Positions 37,767 to 49,896 are shown, numbered from the stretch's first letter. The stretch is 64,000 nt of DNA from Bradyrhizobium sp. CCBAU 51765 (GCF_015291725.1 NZ_CP030038.1:186001-250000); one strand, 5' to 3'. Notes: generated from the letters alone by a model not told the origin. Numbers and translations are program-made.

Positions 37767-39647
37767 ATGCGAACAGAGCGAGCAAGCTTCGACGTCATCG
37801 TGATCGGCGGCGGCCACGCCGGCTGTGAGGCCGCGGCTGCTGCTGCGCGGATGGGCGCGGCGACCGCTCTGGTGACGCACCGTTTCGCGACTGTCGGCGC
37901 GATGTCCTGCAATCCGGCCATCGGTGGTCTCGGCAAGGGTCACCTGGTTCGCGAAGTCGACGCTCTCGATGGTCTGATGGGCCGTGTCGGCGACGCCGGT
38001 GGCATCCAGTTTCGTGTTCTCAATCGACGGAAGGGGCCGGCGGTCCGTGGTCCGCGAGCCCAGGCGGACCGGAAGCTCTATGCGGCCGCCATGCAGGCTG
38101 CGATCATGGAGACCGAGGGCCTTTCCGTCATCGAAGGCGAGGCCGACGAGCTGATCATGGCCGAAGGGCGGGTCACCGGTCTTCGCTTGGCCGATGGCCG
38201 GGAGCTCCGGGCAGGGGCCGTCGTCGTCACCACCGGGACCTTCCTGCGTGGCCTGATCCATCTCGGCGAGAAGAATTGGCCCGCCGGGCGGGTCGGCGAA
38301 GCTCCTGCGATGGGCCTTTCAAGCTCCTTCGAGCGTGCCGGCTTCACCCTCGGACGCCTCAAGACCGGAACGCCGCCCCGTCTGGATGGCACGACGATCG
38401 ACTGGTCCGCCGTCGAGATGCAGCCCGGGGACGAGCCGCCGGAGCCGTTCTCGGTCCTGACCGAGCGCATCACGACCCCGCAGATCCAGTGCGGGATCAC
38501 CCGGACCACGGCCGCGACCCATGAGGTGATCCGCGCCAATGTCCATCGCTCTCCGATGTACTCCGGCCAGATCAAGAGCTCCGGCCCGCGCTATTGCCCC
38601 TCGATCGAGGACAAGATCGTCCGCTTCGGCGACCGCGACGGCCATCAGATCTTCCTGGAGCCGGAAGGGCTGGACGATACGACCGTCTATCCCAACGGCA
38701 TCTCGACCTCGCTGCCGGAGGAGGTCCAGCTTGCGATCCTCGCCAGCATTCCGGGCCTGGAGCGGGTGAAGATGGTGCGGCCGGGCTATGCCATCGAATA
38801 CGATCACATCGATCCCCGCGAGCTCGATCCGACCCTGCAGACCAAGCGTCTGCGTGGGCTGTTCCTGGCCGGGCAGATCAACGGCACCACCGGATATGAA
38901 GAGGCCGCCGGGCAGGGCATCGTGGCCGGGTTGAATGCGGCGTTGTCCGCCAGCGGGGCCGCGTTGACGGTGTTCGATCGGGCGGACGGCTATCTCGGCG
39001 TCATGATCGATGACCTCGTCACCCGGGGCATCAGCGAGCCCTATCGGATGTTCACCTCTAGGGCCGAATATCGTTTGACGCTGCGGGCTGACAACGCGGA
39101 CCAGCGCCTGACCGAGAAGGGCATCGCCTTGGGATGTGTCGGCGGTGCCCGCATCAGGCATCACCGCACCAAGATGGATGCCCTGAACGCAGCCCGGGCG
39201 CTGTCGAAGTCCCTGACCATCACCCCGAACGAGGCGATCAAGCACGGCCTGTCCCTGAACCGGGATGGCCAGCGCCGGTCTGCCTTCGAGCTGATGGCGT
39301 ATCCGGAGATCGGCTGGAGCCAGATCCGCGCGATCTGGCCGGAGCTGGCGGCGATCGATCCTGTCATCGCCACTCATCTTGAGATCGATGCGAAATACGA
39401 TGTCTATCTGGAGCGCCAGAGTGCCGACGTCGAAGCATTCAGGCGCGACGAGGGGATGGTGCTCTCGGACGTCGATTACCAGCAGGTCCCGGGCCTCTCC
39501 AACGAGGTCAGGGCCAAGCTGGAGAAGGCGCGGCCCTTCACTGTCGGACAGGCCGGCCGGATCGATGGCATGACGCCGGCAGCGCTCGGCATCCTCGCGG
39601 CTTATCTACGGCGTGAGGCCCGAAAGACCTCCAAAGCAATTGCATAG
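37767..39647 (+). CDS. mnmG: tRNA uridine-5-carboxymethylaminomethyl modification enzyme MnmG (GidA)
   Basis: 626 residues. FAD-binding [17 protein letters not shown] near residue 13, [20 protein letters not shown], and the C-terminal helical domain that binds MnmE ([25 protein letters not shown]). The partner of MnmE in wobble uridine modification. It lies close to the parS sites and rsmG, an arrangement conserved around many bacterial origins. Confidence 0.98.
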   Translation: MRTERASFDVIVIGGGHAGCEAAAAAARMGAATALVTHRFATVGAMSCNPAIGGLGKGHLVREVDALDGLMGRVGDAGGIQFRVLNRRKGPAVRGPRAQADRKLYAAAMQAAIMETEGLSVIEGEADELIMAEGRVTGLRLADGRELRAGAVVVTTGTFLRGLIHLGEKNWPAGRVGEAPAMGLSSSFERAGFTLGRLKTGTPPRLDGTTIDWSAVEMQPGDEPPEPFSVLTERITTPQIQCGITRTTAATHEVIRANVHRSPMYSGQIKSSGPRYCPSIEDKIVRFGDRDGHQIFLEPEGLDDTTVYPNGISTSLPEEVQLAILASIPGLERVKMVRPGYAIEYDHIDPRELDPTLQTKRLRGLFLAGQINGTTGYEEAAGQGIVAGLNAALSASGAALTVFDRADGYLGVMIDDLVTRGISEPYRMFTSRAEYRLTLRADNADQRLTEKGIALGCVGGARIRHHRTKMDALNAARALSKSLTITPNEAIKHGLSLNRDGQRRSAFELMAYPEIGWSQIRAIWPELAAIDPVIATHLEIDAKYDVYLERQSADVEAFRRDEGMVLSDVDYQQVPGLSNEVRAKLEKARPFTVGQAGRIDGMTPAALGILAAYLRREARKTSKAIA

Positions 39648-39648
39648 G

Positions 39649-39664
39649 CGTTTCACGTGAAACA
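39649..39664. promoter_or_regulatory. parS site 4 (one mismatch)
   Basis: CGTTTCACGTGAAACA has the full 14-base core GTTTCACGTGAAAC. It lies directly after the mnmG stop. The longest possible rsmG frame would start at the GTG inside this site. Confidence 0.9.
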
Positions 39665-39719
39665 GCGCGGACCGGGCGGGGACAGGCCGCTATCGCGACG
39701 AGCCGGAGCACGCGCCGCC

Positions 39720-40427
39720 GTGCGCCAATCCGACACGACACCGGCTCGACCGAAGATCGACAAGGCCAACGCCAACGATCAGTCGCTGGACGCGATCATT
39801 GCAGCCGACAAGATCGCGGCGCTCAAGCTTGCTCCCGTTTCACGTGAAACGGAGGCGCGGCTCGATCGCTACATCGCTCTGCTGCGCGAGTGGCAGGCCA
39901 AGACCAATCTGGTCGCGCCTTCGACCTTGCCGCATCTCTGGACGCGGCACATCGCCGATTCACTTCAGCTGGTCGATCTTGCACCGACCGCAAGACGCTG
40001 GGCCGACCTCGGCAGCGGCGGCGGCTTCCCCGGCGTCGTCCTGGCTTGCGCCATGGCGGGGACGCCGGGCGCGACCGTCCACCTCGTCGAGCGAATCGCC
40101 AAGAAGGCGGCTTTCCTGCGCGAAGCGATTCGCGTCACCACATCTCCGGGAGTCGTACATCTCGCTGAGATCGGGGATAATGTGGATAGAATCACCGGCC
40201 CCGTCGATTGCGTCACCGCGCGCGCACTGGCTCCGCTACATCAACTCATCGGCTTCGCGGAGCCGCTGATGCGCCAGGGCGCAAAGGCGCTATTTCCGAA
40301 GGGTCAAGATGTAGAGGCTGAATTGACCGAAGCCGCTAAATGTTGGAATATTCAACCTCAGCTCCATCGAAGCCGCACGGGTGACGGCTGGATCGTGGAG
40401 CTGACGTCCGTCGAACGACGCGGGTGA
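39720..40427 (+). CDS. rsmG: 16S rRNA (guanine(527)-N7)-methyltransferase
   Basis: About 235 residues from the GTG at 39720; a GTG at 39657 inside a parS site would add 21 low-complexity residues. The family core starts PVSRETEARLDRYIALLREW and continues with TNLVAPSTLPHLWTRHIADS and the S-adenosylmethionine loop DLGSGGGFPGVVLA. It methylates G527 of 16S rRNA. The VSRET codons are a parS palindrome (39836-39851). It is followed closely by parA, so rsmG-parA-parB may form one unit. Confidence 0.93.
   Translation: MRQSDTTPARPKIDKANANDQSLDAIIAADKIAALKLAPVSRETEARLDRYIALLREWQAKTNLVAPSTLPHLWTRHIADSLQLVDLAPTARRWADLGSGGGFPGVVLACAMAGTPGATVHLVERIAKKAAFLREAIRVTTSPGVVHLAEIGDNVDRITGPVDCVTARALAPLHQLIGFAEPLMRQGAKALFPKGQDVEAELTEAAKCWNIQPQLHRSRTGDGWIVELTSVERRG
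39836..39851. promoter_or_regulatory. parS site 5, inside the rsmG coding sequence
   Basis: CGTTTCACGTGAAACG contains the perfect 14-base core. In the rsmG frame the core reads GTT TCA CGT GAA AC(G), giving Val-Ser-Arg-Glu-Thr. It lies about 600 bases upstream of parA. Confidence 0.92.
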
Positions 40428-40455
40428 GGCGTTCAGGGGTGAGTGGGGAATTGCG

Positions 40456-41322
40456 ATGAGCGTGATTGACGAACCGCAGCAAGAACAGCCGGCCCAGGAG
40501 ACCAACGAGGTCCCGCATGGCCACCCGCGCATTCTGGCGCTGGCGAATCAGAAGGGCGGCGTGGGGAAGACAACCACAGCGATCAATCTCGGCACGGCGC
40601 TCGCGGCGATCGGCGAGCGCGTCCTGATCGTCGATCTCGATCCGCAGGGCAACGCCTCGACCGGCCTCGGTATCGATCGCCGCAACCGCTCCTGTTCGAC
40701 CTACGACGTGCTGGTCGGCGAAGCCGCCTTGCGCGAGGCGGTGGTCTCGACCGCAGTACCGCGGCTGCACATCGCGCCCTCGACCATGGACCTCTCCGGC
40801 CTCGAGCTCGAGCTCGGCACCACGCCCGGCCGCGCCTTCAAGCTGCGCGACGCCATCGGCGCACTCAACAACAACGTTTCGCCGGACGCCGACTACACCT
40901 ATGTGCTGATCGACTGCCCGCCCTCGCTCAACCTGCTCACGGTGAACGCGATGGCGGCCTCCGACGCGATCCTGGTGCCGCTGCAATGCGAGTTCTTCGC
41001 GCTCGAGGGTCTGTCGCAATTGCTGCAGACGGTGGAGCAGGTGCGTTCGACGCTCAATCCGAACCTGTCGATCCACGGCATCGTGCTGACCATGTTCGAC
41101 TCGCGTAACAACCTCTCGAACCAGGTCGTCGCCGATGTCCGCCAGTTCATGGGCGAGAAGGTCTACAAGACCATGATCCCGCGCAACGTGCGCATCTCCG
41201 AAGCGCCGTCCTACGGCAAGCCGGTGCTGGTCTACGATCTCAAATGCGTCGGCAGCGAAGCCTACCTGCGGCTCGCCACCGAAGTGATCCAGCGCGAGCG
41301 CGAGCTGCGCACGACGCATTGA
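40456..41322 (+). CDS. parA: Chromosome partitioning ATPase ParA (Soj)
   Basis: 288 residues. Deviant Walker A KGGVGKTT at 33-40, VDLDPQGNASTGLG as Walker A', and YVLIDCPPSLNLLTVNAM as Walker B. The N-terminal 24 residues are a short acidic and Gln-rich tail. ParA forms DNA-bound dimers that move ParB-parS complexes apart during chromosome segregation. It follows rsmG by 28 bases. Confidence 0.97.
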   Translation: MSVIDEPQQEQPAQETNEVPHGHPRILALANQKGGVGKTTTAINLGTALAAIGERVLIVDLDPQGNASTGLGIDRRNRSCSTYDVLVGEAALREAVVSTAVPRLHIAPSTMDLSGLELELGTTPGRAFKLRDAIGALNNNVSPDADYTYVLIDCPPSLNLLTVNAMAASDAILVPLQCEFFALEGLSQLLQTVEQVRSTLNPNLSIHGIVLTMFDSRNNLSNQVVADVRQFMGEKVYKTMIPRNVRISEAPSYGKPVLVYDLKCVGSEAYLRLATEVIQRERELRTTH

Positions 41323-41328
41323 GGCTGC

Positions 41329-41412
41329 CGTAGGGTGGGCAAAGGCGCCTTCGCCGTGCCCACCGTCATCCGCAAACAATCGGTGGGCATGCTTCGCTTT
41401 GCCCACCCTACG
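41329..41412. repeat. Large inverted repeat between parA and parB
   Basis: CGTAGGGTGGGCAAAGGCG is mirrored by GCTTTGCCCACCCTACG. An inner pair GCCCACCG / CGGTGGGC deepens the stem. The full element could fold into a long hairpin in the parA-parB transcript. I know this as a dispersed repeat type in Bradyrhizobium rather than a par-specific structure. Confidence 0.8.
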
Positions 41413-41459
41413 ACAATTCAGTTCTGGAGTGCTGCACCGTGAATCCAAGGGAGCTGGCG

Positions 41460-42347
41460 ATGGCCGACGAAGCGCGTTCGCGACTGGGCCGAGGTCTTGC
41501 GAGTCTGATCGGTGACGTCGGCGGCGAGGCTCAGCACGTCGATCGTCCGCGCGCGCAGCGCAAGGTGCCGATCGAATTCATCAAGCCCAACCCGCGCAAC
41601 CCGCGCCGCACCTTCTCGGAGACCGAGCTCAAGGAGCTCTCCGACTCCATCAGGCAACACGGCGTGATCCAGCCGATCGTGGTGCGTCCGGTGAAGGGCG
41701 CGCAGGATCGCTACGAGATCATCGCGGGCGAGCGGCGCTGGCGCGCCTCGCAGCTCGCCGGCCTGCATGACGTGCCGATCGTTCCGGTCGACATCAGCGA
41801 CAGCGACGCGCTGGAATTCGCGATCATCGAGAATGTGCAGCGTGAAGACCTCAATCCGATGGAAGAGGCGCAGGGCTATCACGCGCTCGCCAACGAGTTC
41901 AAACGCAGCCAGGACGACATCGCGAAGGTCGTCGGCAAGAGCCGCAGCCACGTCGCCAACATGATGCGGCTGACGAAGCTGCCGGCCGAGGTGCAGGCCT
42001 ACATCGCGACCGGCGAGTTGACGGCGGGCCACGCCCGCGCGCTGATCGGCGTGCCGGATCCGCTCGCAGCCGCCAAGCGCATCGTCGAGGAGGGTCTCAA
42101 CGTCCGTCAGGCCGAGGCGCTGGCACATGAAGAGGGCGTACCTGAGCGCAAGCCGCAGAAGGCGCGCAGCACCGCCGGCAAGGAAAAGGACCCCGATACG
42201 ATCGACCTCGAAAAGCGCGTCAGCGACGCGCTGGGTCTCAAGGTCACCGTCAATCACCGTGATCCCGGCGGCTCCGTGCAGATCAACTACCGCAACCTCG
42301 ATCAGCTCGACGAGGTGATGAAGCGGCTCGCCAAGGGCGCGCTGTAG
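41460..42347 (+). CDS. parB: Chromosome partitioning protein ParB
   Basis: 295 residues from the ATG at 41460, which has a strong AAGGGAG seven bases upstream; a GTG at 41439 is less likely. N-terminal RLGRGLASLIGD contact region for ParA, CTP-binding domain with GERRWRAS at 90-97 and ENVQREDLNPMEEAQGY, HTH (DDIAKVVGKSRSHVANMMRL) and a C-terminal dimer domain. It binds the parS sites 1.6-4.2 kb upstream and spreads as a clamp. Confidence 0.97.
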   Translation: MADEARSRLGRGLASLIGDVGGEAQHVDRPRAQRKVPIEFIKPNPRNPRRTFSETELKELSDSIRQHGVIQPIVVRPVKGAQDRYEIIAGERRWRASQLAGLHDVPIVPVDISDSDALEFAIIENVQREDLNPMEEAQGYHALANEFKRSQDDIAKVVGKSRSHVANMMRLTKLPAEVQAYIATGELTAGHARALIGVPDPLAAAKRIVEEGLNVRQAEALAHEEGVPERKPQKARSTAGKEKDPDTIDLEKRVSDALGLKVTVNHRDPGGSVQINYRNLDQLDEVMKRLAKGAL

Positions 42348-42420
42348 CTCCAGCACTCGCAGACGTCCTTGCGGTTCGCGGGGACGACAGCGAGTGTGTG
42401 GCGCGCGTCTGCATCCACAC

Positions 42421-42500
42421 CGTCATTGCGAGCGCAGCGAAGCAATCCAGAATCTTTCCGCGGAGGGACTCTGGATTGCATCGCCGCGCTCGCAAAGACG
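42421..42500. repeat. Intergenic palindrome, CGTCATTGCGAGCG family
   Basis: CGTCATTGCGAGCGCAGCGA and AGCAATCCAGA are mirrored by TCTGGATTGCATCG and CGCTCGCAAAGACG. It lies between the convergent ends of parB and holA, next to a partial GGGGACGACAGCG element at about 42380. A half copy (GCTCCTCGCAATGACGG) lies at about 50640-50656. Confidence 0.8.
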
Positions 42501-42517
42501 TGGAGAGAGCGGGGGGC

Positions 42518-43546
42518 CTAACCCCGCCGCTTCGCGTTCGCCGCAATCGACATCAGTGCGCGCTGGGCTATGGCTGCGGCGAGGGTGGACTGCTTGCGGG
42601 TGTCGAGCGCCGCGGTTGCGAGCTGCTCCATGATGGCGGCAAGCCGCGCCGGGCTGAAATTGCGCAGCGCGGTTTCGACCGCGGGCTTTCGCGAAAAATG
42701 CAGGCGTGGAAAGCCGCCGTCGAGCACGGCGGAGGCCGGCGTGCCGTCGGCGATGGCGAGCGCGGATTTGTGCAGCCACGCAGCCTGCCGCTGCGCGGCG
42801 GAGAGGATCACGCCGGGATAGGTGCCGGCGATCATGGCCTTGGCGAATTCGGTCTCGACGATGTCGGGCCGTCCGGCAAAGGCGCCGTCGACGATCGGAT
42901 CGAGCTTCAGCTCCGACGCATCGGCGACCACGGCCATGACGTCATCCAGCGTGACCTCGCCCTTGCCGTGGGCGTAGAGGGTCAGCTTGCGCAGTTCGTT
43001 GCGCGAGGCCTGGCGGTCGCCGCCGAGAAATGACATCAGCGCCGCGCGGGCGTCCTGCGCGATGCGCAAATTCGCGATACGGAGCTCGTCCTCCATCAGC
43101 CTGGCCAGATCACGCTCAGTGTCGGGGTAGCAGCCGATCGCCACGGCCGTCTTGGCGCGCTCGCAAGTCTTGCGCAGCGGCGATTCCGGGCGAAGCTCGC
43201 CGGCCTCGATCACGATGCGGCAATCCTTCACGTTCATCTCGGCCAGCGTCTCGATGCCGCTGGCAAAGCTGCGCGAGCCGGCGCGAACGCGGATGGCGCG
43301 GCGGCCGCCGAACAGCGGCACCGTCATGGCTTCGTCGACGAGGCGCGAGGGCTCGGCGGAGAGCTCGTCGCCGTCGAGCTTGACCAGCGAGAACGGATCG
43401 TTGGGATCGTCGACGCTGGACGCGATCAGCGCATCGGCGCGCTCGCGCACGAGGCCGGCATCGGGACCGTAGAGCAGGATGATCGGACGGCCCGCATCAG
43501 GGCGGGCGAGGAAAGCGTCGATCTCTTTTCCGCGCAGCGCGACCAT
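42518..43546 (-). CDS. holA: DNA polymerase III delta subunit
   Basis: 342 residues with the HolA order: IILLYGPDAGLVRERADALI at the start (clamp-loader N-domain with degenerate P-loop), VPLFGGRRAIRVR, and the C-terminal collar (GGFPRLHFSRKPAVETALR). It opens the sliding clamp in the clamp-loader complex. The gene is in the run leuS-lptE-holA on the reverse strand. Confidence 0.93.
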   Translation of the reverse strand: MVALRGKEIDAFLARPDAGRPIILLYGPDAGLVRERADALIASSVDDPNDPFSLVKLDGDELSAEPSRLVDEAMTVPLFGGRRAIRVRAGSRSFASGIETLAEMNVKDCRIVIEAGELRPESPLRKTCERAKTAVAIGCYPDTERDLARLMEDELRIANLRIAQDARAALMSFLGGDRQASRNELRKLTLYAHGKGEVTLDDVMAVVADASELKLDPIVDGAFAGRPDIVETEFAKAMIAGTYPGVILSAAQRQAAWLHKSALAIADGTPASAVLDGGFPRLHFSRKPAVETALRNFSPARLAAIMEQLATAALDTRKQSTLAAAIAQRALMSIAANAKRRG

Positions 43547-43556
43547 GGTCCAGATT

Positions 43557-43666
43557 GTCGTTCCGGGGCGCGCGTGGCGCGAACTACGGTGCGCAATTGC
43601 GCACCAGAGAATCCAGAGGTTTAAGATCGAGATTCCGGGTTCGCCCTTTGGGCGCCCCGGAATGAC
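43557..43666. repeat. Intergenic inverted repeat, GTCGTTCCGGGGCGC family
   Basis: GTCGTTCCGGGGCGCGCG and GGGCGCCCCGGAATGAC form the outer stem. The centre contains the palindrome GGTGCGCAATTGCGCACC. The same outer arm and the same GGTGCGCAATTGCGCACC core occur at 52668-52790. It lies between lptE and holA within their run. Confidence 0.8.
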
Positions 43667-43675
43667 GGGAGCGAA

Positions 43676-44213
43676 CTAGGTGCCCGCAGTGAAGAACGAG
43701 GCGAGCCGGGTGGAGATGTTATCGGCGATCTCGTTGGCGGCGCGATCCTCGGCATCGCGCACGGCGCGGGTGCGCGAGAAGCGCTGATAGGACCCCGGCA
43801 TGTCATAGGACACGCGTGAGAACGTCGAGCCGGTCATGACGGACTTGCCGGTCGCGACGTCGATCAGATTGTACTGGGCGTCGATGCCGAGATTTTCGCT
43901 GGTCGGCAGTCCGGTCGCGGCGCTGACGATCAGCGAGGAGCGGCTGGTGGTGAAGCGGATATCCAGCCGGTGGGTCGGCGGCATGCCCGTCGCCGTGCCG
44001 TAGAGCTTGAAGGCCAGTGCGTTACGGATTTCGACACCGACGCGGGCCTCGCGCGAAGCATTGGGTTTGTTGATCGGGGGTAGCTCGACGCCCATCAGCC
44101 TTTCGCGCAGACCGGGGGTGCCGTCAGTGCGCTCGGCATACATCGGCTGGAAGCAGCCTGCCGTCAGCGCCGCCAATGCAGCGACTGCCAGCAAGCGGGC
44201 TGCGATACGGATC

Positions 44214-44227
<14 letters not shown>
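43676..44227 (-). CDS. lptE: LPS assembly lipoprotein LptE
   Basis: 183 residues. Signal peptide with lipobox LTAGC (Cys about 25) followed by FQPMYAE, the usual alphaproteobacterial LptE/RlpB start. [16 protein letters not shown] and a C-terminal helix [21 protein letters not shown] fit the fold. It plugs LptD in the outer membrane and helps insert lipopolysaccharide. It overlaps the leuS end by 14 bases. Confidence 0.9.
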
Positions 44228-46850
<2,623 letters not shown>

Positions 46851-47031
46851 GGAATCGTTGGGTTTTCGTGGGTTCGGCCGTCTCAAGACGGCGGACTAGG
46901 CCATAGAAGACCTCAGGGGGTCAATGGGTTGCCGCGTTCTGGAACTTCGGCCGCGCCTCCGCATAACTACGAGGGCCCGCGTTGGGGTGTGATTAAGGGG
47001 TCGATGCCAATTTGCGGCCTGACAAGGCCGC

Positions 47032-48087
47032 ATGACCGCGATGGATTCCAGCTTCGACGATCCCGATTACGACTATGCCGCGTCCATCGCCGGACGGGCG
47101 ATGCGGAGCATGGCCGAACAGCGCATTGCGCCGACTCCGGCCAATTTCGCGGTCTGGTTCCAGTATTTCGCAGGCAGTCATGACGATCTGCGCAACGCGA
47201 TCGATCTGCTGATCGACCACAATCGTCCCTTCGATGCGCGAACCAATCAGGATCTGTTCGAGACCTACGTCGCGCCCCAGGCGAGTGCCGCCGCGGTCGA
47301 CACCTCCGAGCGGCTGCAGGCGCTCATGGGGGCCGCGAAGGAATTTCTGGCAACCGCGATCGCCGACAATCATTCGCAGATGCAGGTCATCAGCCAGGTG
47401 GCCGACCAGGGCAGGGCCGGCGTCGATCCAAAGCTGCTGGTCGCCCAGCTCATGAACGAGCTGGCGCGGGCCGCCACAAGGGCGACGCGGCTGGAGGCAG
47501 GCTTTGCGGAAAAGACCCGCGAGCTCGACGTGATCCGCGATTCGCTGTCGAGGTCCGAGCAGCGCGCCCGGACCGACATGTTGACGGGGCTGGCGAACCG
47601 GCGGGCCCTCGAGGAATTCCTGCGCAAGGCGCAGACGACTGCCGAATGGGGCGAGCCGCTCAGCGTGCTGATGCTCGATATCGACTACTTCAAGGCCTTC
47701 AACGACAATTTCGGCCATGGCGTCGGCGACCAGGTGCTGCGCCTGATGGCGAAGGTGCTGCGCGAGAAAGTCCGCGAGCAGGATCTGCCGGCCCGCTATG
47801 GCGGCGAGGAGCTGATCGCGGTGCTGCCGGACGCCGATCTTGGCACATGTGCCGAGCTCGCCGAGCGCATCAGGCGCGCGATTGCCGAATGCACGATCAC
47901 GCGCCGTTCGACCGGCGAGATCCTGCCGAACATCAGCGTGTCGATCGGCGTGGCGCAGTACCGGACCGGTGAGGCGATCACGGATCTGATCGAGCGTTGC
48001 GACCGCGCGCTCTATCTCGCCAAGAGCGGCGGCCGCAATCGCGTCGTGACGGAGGTCGAGCTCGAGCGGGCCGGGGCCGCGGGCTAG
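47032..48087 (+). CDS. Diguanylate cyclase (soluble GGDEF protein)
   Basis: 351 residues, no membrane segment. A helical N-terminal region (1-180, ending in a coiled coil) leads to a GGDEF domain with DMLTGLANRRALEEFL, LDIDYFKAFND and catalytic GGEEL at 257-261. The inhibitory I-site RxxD is intact as REQD at 248-251, so feedback by c-di-GMP is expected. An in-frame ATG three codons later is an alternative start. The end overlaps the next, opposite-strand diguanylate cyclase by 4 bases. Confidence 0.92.
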   Translation: MTAMDSSFDDPDYDYAASIAGRAMRSMAEQRIAPTPANFAVWFQYFAGSHDDLRNAIDLLIDHNRPFDARTNQDLFETYVAPQASAAAVDTSERLQALMGAAKEFLATAIADNHSQMQVISQVADQGRAGVDPKLLVAQLMNELARAATRATRLEAGFAEKTRELDVIRDSLSRSEQRARTDMLTGLANRRALEEFLRKAQTTAEWGEPLSVLMLDIDYFKAFNDNFGHGVGDQVLRLMAKVLREKVREQDLPARYGGEELIAVLPDADLGTCAELAERIRRAIAECTITRRSTGEILPNISVSIGVAQYRTGEAITDLIERCDRALYLAKSGGRNRVVTEVELERAGAAG

Positions 48088-49805
48088 GCGCTGGCTACCA
48101 TCATCATATCAGCCGCGCCGGTCTCAATCGCCTGCACGCCGTGCTCGACGACATTGTTGCGGCCGCGGTGCTTGGCGGCGTAGAGCGCGGCGTCGGCGGC
48201 TTCGATCAGGTCGCCGGGACGCAAGGACTCGTTCGGCTTTGTCGCGGCAACCCCGATCGAGACCGTGACGATCATGTGGCTCGAGGTGATGTGCGGCAGG
48301 CAGAGTCTCAGCACGGCCGCCCGCACCTGTTCGCCGATTTCGGCGGCGCGCATCACGTCGGTATTCGGCAGCAGGAGGCAGAATTCCTCGCCGCCATAGC
48401 GTGCCGCAAAGCCCATCGTGTCGGCGGCGATACCGGACAGCGATTCGCCGAGACGGGTCAGGCAGGTATCACCTTCGAGATGGCCGTAAGTATCGTTGAA
48501 CAGCTTGAAATGGTCGACGTCGATCATCAGGAGTGCGAGGTCGCTGCCATATTGCTGCGCGCGCATCCATTCGAAATCGAGCCGGCTCTGGAAACCGCGG
48601 CGGTTGGCGAGCCCCGACAGCATGTCGATCGAGGCCATCACCGTCAGCCGGTCGTTGCTCGCTATCAGCTCGCGCTCGCGCTGGCTCAGCTGCGCGGCCA
48701 TCGCGTTGAAGGCGCGGGCCAGCGGAACGAACTCGGCCGGCAGCCGATTGCGCGCCGCGCGGGCCGACAGGTCGCCCTCGCCGAGACGCTTGGCCATGTC
48801 GGCGAGCATCTCGATCGGCTTGATGACGAGTTTCTCGGCGGCAATCAGCGCGCCGAGCAGGACGAACACGACGACGAAAGCGAGCTGCAGATAGGCGGTG
48901 CGGATGTCGCGGTTGACCGCCGCTGACACCTTGTCTTCATCGATGCTGGCGATCAGGCGGGCATTGGTGCCGGCGATGCGGATATAGCTGACCGCCCGGC
49001 GGGAGCCGTCGGCGGCGAGGAACGACAGTGAACCCTCGTCCTGGTCGGACCGCAGCGCCTTGTCCGCGATCGCGGACATCAGCGGCATGTTGTCGAGGGG
49101 ACGGCCGACCATGCTGTGCTGATCGGCGGGCGCCGCCAGCACGGTGCCCGCGCTGTCGACCAGCACCGCGGTGATGCCGGCGCGGCCGCCCAGATTGCTC
49201 ATGACCTTCGACATCCAGTCGAGATTGACGGTGGCGAGCACGACGGCATCGGGCACCCCGCTGAAGGCCGAGACCGGATAAACCGCCATCACGGTCGGCG
49301 AGAGCACCGGCCGCGACAGGATGAAATCGCTGAGAACGAAGCGGCCGGTTTGCTGTGCCTGCTGGAAGTAGGGCCGGTCACTGAGATCGAGTCCGACATA
49401 CATGTTGTTGGTGGCGCATTGGATGCGTCCGTCCTGGCCGGCGATCAAAAGCGTGCGGATCCAGGGAAGGCTCGACGGCAGGCTTGCGCGCAGCACGTCG
49501 CAGCTCTTGCTGATGCCGCCGGCGGAGGCGCGGATGAAGGCTTCCGATTTCAGGATGGTCTCGACCGACGAGATAACCTCGCGCTGCGCATCGGCACTGT
49601 GCCTTGCCACCGTGGTGAACTCGGCCGCAGCCTGCGCGATCTGCCGCGCACGCGTGTCTTCGAGCGAGCGGATGCGCTCAAGCATTAACGGCGCCACGAG
49701 AATGACCGCAAGCAACGCAAGCCGCGCCCGGATTCCCAGAACCTGCTTGAGTTTCGCGCGTTTGCGGTTGAGACTGACGCTTGCCATCTTCGTTACCCAC
49801 CCCAT
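48084..49805 (-). CDS. Membrane diguanylate cyclase (Cache-HAMP-GGDEF)
   Basis: 573 residues. First membrane helix about 28-42, a periplasmic double-Cache sensor (45-300, with DRPYFQQAQQTGRFVLSDFI), second helix 306-326, HAMP (327-378) and a GGDEF domain with DMLSGLANRRGFQSRLD and GGEEF at 471-475. The I-site positions carry Asp and Gly instead of Arg and Asp, so the usual product-inhibition site is missing. It probably turns a periplasmic ligand signal into c-di-GMP. An in-frame ATG six codons later is an alternative start. Confidence 0.93.
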   Translation of the reverse strand: MGWVTKMASVSLNRKRAKLKQVLGIRARLALLAVILVAPLMLERIRSLEDTRARQIAQAAAEFTTVARHSADAQREVISSVETILKSEAFIRASAGGISKSCDVLRASLPSSLPWIRTLLIAGQDGRIQCATNNMYVGLDLSDRPYFQQAQQTGRFVLSDFILSRPVLSPTVMAVYPVSAFSGVPDAVVLATVNLDWMSKVMSNLGGRAGITAVLVDSAGTVLAAPADQHSMVGRPLDNMPLMSAIADKALRSDQDEGSLSFLAADGSRRAVSYIRIAGTNARLIASIDEDKVSAAVNRDIRTAYLQLAFVVVFVLLGALIAAEKLVIKPIEMLADMAKRLGEGDLSARAARNRLPAEFVPLARAFNAMAAQLSQRERELIASNDRLTVMASIDMLSGLANRRGFQSRLDFEWMRAQQYGSDLALLMIDVDHFKLFNDTYGHLEGDTCLTRLGESLSGIAADTMGFAARYGGEEFCLLLPNTDVMRAAEIGEQVRAAVLRLCLPHITSSHMIVTVSIGVAATKPNESLRPGDLIEAADAALYAAKHRGRNNVVEHGVQAIETGAADMMMVASA

Positions 49806-49896
49806 GGGCCAAGGTAAAGCGAAGGGTTCAAAAACTGTTTCTTGAACTCGGTAAAATTGGACTTAACTCGGGCTGCGATCCCGGCCAAGAGACGTC

